A stretch of 64,000 bases of DNA. Origin: Kingdonia uniflora (Eukaryota; Streptophyta; Magnoliopsida; Ranunculales; Circaeasteraceae). This document shows positions 57,630 to 64,000 of this stretch, in pieces. The stretch lies in assembly GCA_014058105.1 (NCBI GenBank), contig JACGCM010000658.1:248001-312000 (forward strand), read 5' to 3'. Made by a program: the position numbers and the translations under genes. The first letter of the stretch is position 1; the number at the start of each line of letters is the position of its first letter. The notes beneath the pieces were generated by a model. That model was not told the DNA's origin. It saw nothing but the letters and a program-made list of their open reading frames with translations, and searched no databases.

Positions 57630-58275
57630 CCACAGTGAAGAGACACGCCCTTGATAATACTAAGCGATACATCGTGGACAACGGCCTCCTTTACAAAATT
57701 TCGGTCACAAGACCGTACCTCGAATGTTTGTCGAACAACAAAGCTCAGAAGTTTCTACACGAACTCCATGTGGGGACTTGTGGTTCCTATGCAGTGGGAC
57801 GATCTCTCACAAATCGAGCTCTTACTCAATGAGTCTTTTGGCTCAAGATGAAAGCTCAAGCCATTGAACTCGCAACCAAGTGCGATTCCTGCCAAAGACA
57901 TGACCCCCAAATTCGAGCTCTAGCCTTGGAACTCCATTCCAGCAACGTTGTTTGGCCATTTAAATGATGGGCCCTCGACCTCGTAGAAGAATTCCCCACG
58001 GTACCGGGCAAAAGGAAATACCTCTTAGTAGTAACGAATTACTTCACAAATGGGTAAAGCAGTCCCTCTATGCCGCGCACGCGAAGGCGAAGTCATCAAA
58101 TTTATTTGGGAAACTATCATCATCTGATTCGGTTGCCCCCATCTTATCTGAATCGATAATGAACCTTAGTTCATTGGCTTTAGAGTCATTGAGTTCCTCA
58201 ATCAACATAACATCATTTACTCCCCTTTAAATCCATATTACCCTCAAGGAAATGGCCAGGCAAAAGTTACTAATT
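57630..58275 (+). pseudogene. Gypsy integrase, truncated and frameshifted
   Basis: The zinc-binding domain reads LHELHVGTCG near 57755 and CDSCQRHDP near 57880. The core starts WALDLVEEFPTVPGKRKYLL at 57968 (first catalytic Asp), shifts frame near 58050, then has DNEPQFIGF (second Asp) near 58160 and NPYYPQGNGQAKVTN at 58228-58272 before homology ends. Confidence 0.8.
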
Positions 58276-59798
58276 GAACTTGTAGTGGCGTATTTTATGG
58301 AAGGAAAATCTTTGCTAATACTTATTTGTCAAGAGAATATAATATGACTAGATAAACAAGATTTTACATGGAAAACTCAATAAAAGCTGAGAAAAACTAT
58401 GACCTCGAGGAGGATTTTGATGTAAAACCCAGTATATTGCTAGTTATTACAAAATTTGGAATGATAGTAGGGATAAAGTAATGAGATGGTAAGATTTGCG
58501 AATTACCGTTCTTTCTTATCTATTCTCTGCCTGTATTTATAGTAGACGCATGCAGTTTACAAAAAGAAAGAAATAGTCTCCTATTCTGGGGGGAGTAGGC
58601 AAACTTTGCGGATCTCTAACAACTCTTTTCTTGACCAGGCACAATGACTACTTTTGGCAGGTCGAAGACTTGAGGTAACTTCTCGAATGTTGGCCTTCAA
58701 TCGTGTATGGCTGTCTTCGACTACGCTTTACTAGCTTACTCTTGTTGAATCTGGGGAATATTCTACTACAATCGCCCCATTCTCGACATAAGTACTTGTA
58801 ATTGTGTTGAGAAGAAATTGGAAGCTGAAGTGGTTGCCGAATGTTTTTAAGATGAGTCGTCATTATCATTTTCGAGGTCAAAGTGAACTGTATCTGGTCA
58901 AATCATTCCCGAGGCGCAATTAATGTGGTACAATGGACCTGACAGAGTAAAGTTAGGTATAAATAGGTGGTTATAAGGAGGGTGTGATGGTGGTGGTTTG
59001 GAAGGATGCCACCCCAAGTGTGACGTATAATATTTTCAGAGGATGAAGATGGTGAGGAATTGGAGGTAAAGTGTTTTCCCAGTGTAGGCATTGCTAATTG
59101 TTTCATTAAACACGTCACGGTGTTGAGGGTGGTGGAAGGTATTATCAGAGAATGGTGGTATTTATTAAAACCAATTGTGTCAGCATGCGGTAGTGAAGGT
59201 AAGAGAGTGCATCAGTTTGGGGAAGAAGAGATAACTGTTAGTGTTGATGATAAAGTTTTGAAGCTTGGATGGGCATCCAAGGATCTTGCCAAACGTAGGA
59301 GGCTTTTTGCAATTTTTTGCTGCCTTTATATGTAGAAGCAACCCTTAGAAGTTTAGTGACTTGAGATTCATTGAGGTTCTTAGCACTGGAAAGAGGCTTT
59401 AATGTCCAATTCTGGTAAAAAAAAATACAGAGTAATTAGTCATGCAAGTCGAATGTAAAGATAGAGTATAATTTGATATAATGCAATCGAAGGATGAAGT
59501 TGTCGAATATGAAATGTAATCATTCATAATAAATAAAGTTAATTTCTTTGATATTATGTTCTTGTGTTTTTGGTGATTATAAATTGTAGTTTGTAAGTCA
59601 TCGAAGGTCAAATGTCGAACGTGAATGTACATAAAATGATGATGGGTTGTCATAATATCTCAAATGTATTTGACTGAGTGGGTCTAGGAATGGATTTCAA
59701 GGTTGATTGATTTGACTTTGAAATTGTAGAGTTTTAAGGTAGAGTAAATACAGGTGAGTTAGACCATGACTGGAGGGGGTACAAATAGTTCTTGTTTC
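58276..59798. other. LTR-like sequence, orientation uncertain
   Basis: 58350-58410 (ATGGAAAACTC...GAGAAAAACTATGACCTCGAGG) resembles 52405-52465. A minus-strand TATA (CTATAAATACAGGC, 58550-58535) and a plus-strand TATA (GGTATAAATAGG, 58959) suggest LTR promoters. No gene with a known domain is present. Confidence 0.45.
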
Positions 59799-59805
59799 TA
59801 CAAAT

Positions 59806-60024
59806 GTGATGCCTTCATGCAAGATTGTGAAGACGAGATCTCAGGCCTGGAATAGGGTATACAAATATGTTCAGGCGATGTACTGGGTACTGTACACTCG
59901 ATACTTTGGTTCTCGGAATTCTGATATGCATATAGAAGATCCAGAAGAGCCTAATTACGAAGGGATGAGTGAGACAGAGGCAAAGGAAGCTGAGGAGGAC
60001 TTCAAGTTTTATGTCAAATTGTAG
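59806..60024 (+). CDS. Small ORF, unknown
   Basis: 72 codons (an ATG two codons in, at 59809, [12 protein letters not shown]), charged and acidic toward the end ([22 protein letters not shown]). After the TAG the same frame stays open for over 30 codons (FWHPPEHCGSMWTRAKF...), so it may be part of a decayed longer protein. No family is recognised. It probably belongs to the LTR-element material on this side. Confidence 0.3.
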   Translation: MMPSCKIVKTRSQAWNRVYKYVQAMYWVLYTRYFGSRNSDMHIEDPEEPNYEGMSETEAKEAEEDFKFYVKL

Positions 60025-60398
60025 TTTTGGCATCCTCCTGAACATTGTGGTAGTATGTGGACTCGAGCAAAGTTTTTGTTGAAGACGGAAGATGAAGTTG
60101 CAGCTAGGGGTTTATGAAGTTGTAATATTTGTAGAAGTAGGTCTTTTGTAAGTAGTTGTAATGGTCAATGAAATGTAATAAAAATAGTGGTCAGGATGCT
60201 TTGTCGATTGAAGTAATGTGTTATTTATTTGTCGAATTGAATATGTACTTGTTGAAATTTGGGTATGGAAAATAGCTTTAGCAAATTCTTGGTAGAATGT
60301 CGAATATAATGATATTGTGTTTGTTGTCGAATATGTACCTAAAAATATAGGAATTTGTAGGTAAAATAGAAGTTGGGGAACTAACAAGAATAATAATT

Positions 60399-60605
60399 AT
60401 GGCAAGATGTGTTCCATTAGGTGAGATTATGAAATATAAGGAAATTAATGTACATCGTCTTTGTGACAAAATAGGTTGTGTTTTGTTGTGCATGAATGCA
60501 GCTGAAGAAATTCTTCGAGATATGGAAGGATTAGAGCAGGAGTATAAGGGTTTGTTGTCGCTGAGAAGGAAGGCAAAGTATCGAAGAGACTGGGAAGAGA
60601 AGTAG
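60399..60605 (+). CDS. Small ORF, unknown
   Basis: 68 codons starting MARCVPLGEIMKYKEINVHR, ending in a basic helix-like segment (LLSLRRKAKYRRDWEEK). The even mix of charged residues suggests it once coded for protein. No family is recognised. Confidence 0.3.
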   Translation: MARCVPLGEIMKYKEINVHRLCDKIGCVLLCMNAAEEILRDMEGLEQEYKGLLSLRRKAKYRRDWEEK

Positions 60606-60659
60606 AAAGCGTTACGTTCATGGAGTTGAACGGTCGTGAAGTGGTGCGATGAACAATCA

Positions 60660-60682
60660 CGTGGGGTCTATAAATAGTTCTG
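60660..60682 (+). promoter_or_regulatory. G-box plus TATA box
   Basis: CACGTGGGGTCTATAAATAG, a compact core-promoter-like arrangement of the sort found in LTRs. An ORF of 70 codons overlaps it (60649-60861), but the TATA makes a promoter reading likelier. Confidence 0.45.
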
Positions 60683-60861
60683 ATGTGGACAACTGTTCAT
60701 ACTTTTCTAACTCAGAATTTTTTTTCTCTAGTGCGAATTACTTTTGCTCGTCGTTGGATTTGTTGTTTACAATTGCGAAGGAAGAGATTAACATTCTAAT
60801 TGCAAGAGCCAAGCGAGCGAAGGAAAGGGATACGAAAGTACCGCGCAAACAAGGTTTGTGA

Positions 60862-61790
60862 TTCTGGTTTTGGTGGTTTTTTAGTTTTTATTGATTAACA
60901 AACAAGATTAAGTATGTATAATGTTGTTGTAAATGAATTTGATTGAAAGCGAATGGTTTGTAAGTAAGAGATAATAGAACATTGTTAGGGTTTGATAGAG
61001 GGATTATGAAATTGTGATTTAGTTGTGACTGTTATTGGTATAAGTGGTGTGATAAATGGGTGGAGATGAGTGAAGGAAGTGACCGGTTGGTGGCGCTGTG
61101 GTTACGGTACGATTGTAGAGAAGTTGTTTGGAATGAAGAGATTGTCGGGGAATTGTTTTTTATTGGAATTTGGCCGGATTTTGTGTCAGAGAAGGAGAAT
61201 TTTCAATTTTGAATGATGGTGTTTTTGGCGGGAAACAGGTGAAGTGTCTTCGAGAAGCTGTTGAGTTTCCTAAAATTCGACCAAAATTAAACCAAATTAA
61301 CAAGTTATCGATGTTTATTATTAAAATAAAAAGGCATCGAGAACTGAGCATATTTGTTACCAATTGAAGATAGGAATATGAATTAAATCATATTAATTGT
61401 ATCGAGAACTATAGTATTAAATATAAATGTAAAATGATAGTAGCAATAGTAAAGTGAATGATGCGTTGGAGAGTATTCTCGACAACGATATGATTATGAA
61501 TATATGAACTTATGAACATATATATGTATTACATATGATAGATTCTAACTGTGTGCAAAATATGGAATCTGATGTACAAGTTCTTTTTAAAAGGGCTGAA
61601 CCAATTCAAAATGATAAGAAAAATATATACGCAAATCTCGAAGACGTAGTACCCCTGATGATTGATGTAAAAACTTATATACAATAGTTGGGAGGGAGAT
61701 ATAGGGTGGGGTTGAGTAGTACAGATCTAGGTTGCATAAAACAGTTTAGGGTGACACCTATTATTGCCGACCTGCCTAATGAGGTGGCCA
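60862..61790. other. No gene seen
   Basis: AT-rich sequence between the promoter-like site and the retroelement-type ORFs. Open frames here are short and lack any recognisable domain. Confidence 0.45.
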
Positions 61791-61794
61791 CAGA

Positions 61795-62444
61795 GATGGA
61801 TGTGGATCACGAGCCCCAAACGAGTGATCGAGAAGGTAGTAGGGATGGGGAATAAGATGTGGAGGAGGGCGAGGAGGCATGTTATGGAGAGGGTCCAGAT
61901 ACCAAAAAGATATTAAGCTTCAAGAAGAAGTACGGTATTCCTGGGAATATAAGGTTAGAGGAGTACCAGTATGAAACGATCGACCAGGAAATACCCCTGA
62001 ACGGTATTTTGGTACATCGAGAACAAATTAAGAAGGGGTTGAAGCTTCCCCTCAGAGTGGACCAGAAAAAGTTATTGAACTTTTTTTGATGTAGCCTCTC
62101 GTCAGTTCAATCCGAATGCATACGACCTGTTTAGGGTATGTGGGGCAATAAATGGCCGACTTAGGTCCAGGGGGGAGGAGTTGATAACCGTTGATGATCT
62201 ATGTGTGTACTACACGCTCAAGATGAACCCACAAAAGTTAGGCTATCGGTACTTGGCGAGGTTTATGAAAAGACCGTTGTTTTATAATATGGTGTTAACC
62301 GAGGTGAGGGGGGGGGGGGGGCGATATACCGATGAACGCTTACTTATCTCTGGGAATTATGAGTTTGATAAAAAAAACCCTGAAGAACCCCTAAAGAGAA
62401 AGACTTTTCACGTAGGTCTGTGGTTAGGTAATTGTAATTGTTGA
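61795..62444 (+). pseudogene. Plant LTR-element accessory ORF (putative gypsy-type transposon domain), frameshifted
   Basis: From ATG 61795 (MDVDHEPQTSDREG) the frame meets a TAA at 61853, then continues [20 protein letters not shown] and [20 protein letters not shown]. It shifts by one base in a T-run at 62084-62091 and goes on [36 protein letters not shown]. The pattern (a GL.LPL segment, NP...Y, a long helical region) resembles the accessory proteins of plant gypsy elements annotated as putative gypsy-type transposon or plant transposon protein. A G-run (GAGGGGGGGGGGGGCG) sits at about 62307. Confidence 0.6.
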
Positions 62445-62489
62445 TGTTCGAAGTGTTTGAATTGGATGTGAAGTGTTTATAACTATTTT

Positions 62490-63860
62490 ATGTTGTTTAC
62501 TGCGTTGAAAGAGGTCAACAAGAAGTCACAAGTAAAAGAAGAGCTGTATAAGGTGAGGAAAGATTTCTTTGGAAGGATCAATAATCTGGTCATCGACCAA
62601 GATCTCGTGAGCACGCTATTCCAAGAGGCCGGTCCAAAGAGGTCGAGGGTAAAAGGTTCTGAAGTGCCTGTTATAGACGGAAAAATATTGGCGAAGAACA
62701 AGAGAGCCACAGATGCTAGCTTGCCATTGGAAAATCCTTCCTTGGCTGGGTACAACACGGATACAGAGATTTATGCCATGTTAGGAGAGTCTTTGGGAAG
62801 GAATAAAAAGAAAAGGGAAGCGAGTTTTGATGTTCCTCCATTGCTTCCTCATAAGAGGCTTATTCGACAGTTGGTAACGGAGGAGGTGGCTGGCACTGCT
62901 AAATCAACAATTGTGGTGGAAGGGCATCCTCCACGGAGTGCGGGCAGTTTTATCCCGAAGTAGAGTATTGGTGTTGTGACGTCGAAAAAGAAATTTGTCG
63001 AAGAGTCTGAATCAAAAATTCAGAAGACCATGGAGTCCTATACGTCTGGGATGGATGAGTTTAAGACAAAACTAGAGGATTGTTTGGTGGAGATTAAGAG
63101 CTTGAATATATTTTTTAGCGAGGGTCAAAGGAACATGTCGAAGGTGAGAAATTTTAATGCTTTGCTTCGATTAAAAAAATTGACAGATTATTCAAATACT
63201 CATTATATGACTTTGATGCAAATTAAGAAGTTGGTGACCGAAGCCATGGGTCACATTGTGGGTAGTAGTGAGTTGGCAAATCAGATTGTTGCTTATAAAA
63301 ATATAGAGAATGATTTGATCGTGGAGAAGGCTGAGTTGAATGCAACATTGAATAGGTATAAGCTGGATGTGAAAAAGGCGAGGGAAGCTGCGCTTGGTGA
63401 AGCGAAGAAAGTGGCAGAGAAAAAGAAAAATGAAGCTTTGGCGTTGCATAAAACTAACTTTGAAAAAGATGTAAGGGAGCAAGTTGCCGATGTACGGAAA
63501 GCAATGGAGTTAGAGCAGGGAAAACTTCTCGATGAGGTAAGGGCTCAGATGAATACTGAGAAACTGGAAAAATATAGGGAGGTAAGGGTGCATTTTTCTC
63601 GACAGTATAATGAGTTGGAAGAAAAGAAAATATTCTACAAGGGGCTTGTGAAATCTGGTGGTACTATTTTCGATGATAGCTCAGAAGACGATGTACCCCA
63701 GACTCCCAATGTATGCAGGGCAACTGAAGTTATCGAAGATGATGTGATGATGGAGGCTGATGGTGCTCGTCCTGGGGAGGTAGCCGATGTACAGGTACCC
63801 GATATTGCCGTAAATGTGAATGAAGAAAAATCTCCTCCTGAAATGTTAAACATTGTGTAA
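62490..63860 (+). pseudogene. Coiled-coil C-terminal part of the LTR-element accessory ORF, one in-frame TAG
   Basis: 457 codons in one frame with a single TAG at 62961. The first part has LPHKRLIRQLVTEEV. The second part (from about 62976) is a long helix rich in Lys, Glu and Ala ([40 protein letters not shown]), almost certainly a coiled coil. It ends with an acidic tail ([13 protein letters not shown]). Together with 61795-62444 this matches the layout of accessory ORFs in plant LTR elements. A possible intron joins them (donor near 62427, acceptor near 62508). Function unknown; it lies downstream of the Tat pol and could be that element's extra ORF or belong to a separate element. Confidence 0.6.
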
Positions 63861-64000
63861 GCAGTGCTATGTTGGTAAAGTATGTTAAAATGGTCAGTGG
63901 GACCAAAACAATTTAATCTGTAGTGTGCGATGAATATTTGTGTTACGAAAAAATTTTATTTGTAAATTTTTTGTGTGCATGTGTTTTGTAAATAATGATA
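63861..64000. other. Window end, no feature
   Basis: AT-rich sequence after the stop codon of the coiled-coil ORF. Confidence 0.5.

Larger units (their letters stand above)
52796..58275 (+). mobile_element. Ty3/gypsy Tat-lineage retrotransposon, 3' truncated
   Basis: Order: LTR, PBS, gag, protease, RT, RNase H, a second archaeal-type RNase H, then integrase. RT before integrase defines gypsy; the extra RNase H defines Tat (Retand/Ogre relatives). The integrase ends around PYYPQGNGQAKVTN at 58270 and no 3' LTR follows, so the element is truncated or broken by another insertion. Numerous TAG/TAA stops show it is inactive. Confidence 0.88.

Noticed and set aside
59399..60493. Minus-strand small frames rich in Tyr, Thr and Ile
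   Set aside because: Low-complexity composition without any recognisable motif; likely chance.
1..64000. tRNA, rRNA or organelle-derived segments
   Set aside because: I saw no cloverleaf with box A/B sequences, no rRNA core sequence and no obvious plastid or mitochondrial gene. The tRNA-like matches found are primer binding sites.

Overview
This is plant nuclear DNA, almost certainly from a eudicot. The genes have short exons with GT-AG introns that are swollen by transposons. The host proteins closely match well-known land-plant families, and the repeats are typical plant Ty1/copia, Ty3/gypsy (Tat lineage), LINE, hAT, PIF/Harbinger and small non-autonomous LTR elements. The species cannot be named from sequence alone.

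Three host genes can be read with confidence. (1) 7833-23567, plus strand: eleven exons of a SulA/GC1 (SDR39U1-type NAD(P)-binding epimerase family) chloroplast protein. The transit-peptide exon is missing and probably lies left of the window. (2) 27048-30398, plus strand: an intronless LRR receptor-like kinase of 1116 residues, of the At4g36180/MUSTACHES type. (3) 51986 down to 35184, minus strand: nine exons of a CGI-58-type alpha/beta hydrolase (414 residues) with GHSFGG and HFVFID motifs.

Layout. 1-3004 is the 5' LTR, gag and pol of a decayed copia element on the minus strand, running off the left edge. 3005-6951 is a minus-strand LINE relic split by a solo LTR (3251-3861) and by a complete TRIM/LARD-type element (4258-6325). 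The SulA gene follows. Its intron 5 (numbered within the visible exons) holds a 6-kb hAT element (10392-16404) with a broken transposase. Its intron 6 holds a LINE relic and a second small LTR element. 23848-25627 holds three MITEs, one nested inside another. After the receptor kinase comes a G-box cluster, then a degenerate plant-mobile-domain gene bracketed by two arrays of a palindromic TCGACAATT motif. The CGI-58 gene is stretched to 17 kb by a third small LTR element and a Harbinger element in intron 7, and by a decayed 8-kb LINE with tandemly repeated 5' end in intron 5. From about 52800 to 58275 lies a truncated Tat-lineage gypsy element with two RNase H domains. From there to 64000 there are LTR-like sequence, small ORFs and a long coiled-coil ORF of the kind carried by plant LTR elements.

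The three host genes have no obvious functional link. SulA acts in plastid division, the kinase at the plasma membrane, and CGI-58 in lipid homeostasis. The dominant theme is how nested transposons have enlarged the introns while exon reading frames and splice phases stayed intact. All exon phases I computed for the two multi-exon genes are consistent, so both are likely functional. The transposons are nearly all inactivated by stops and frameshifts; where the ancestral codon can be guessed, several stops are TAG.
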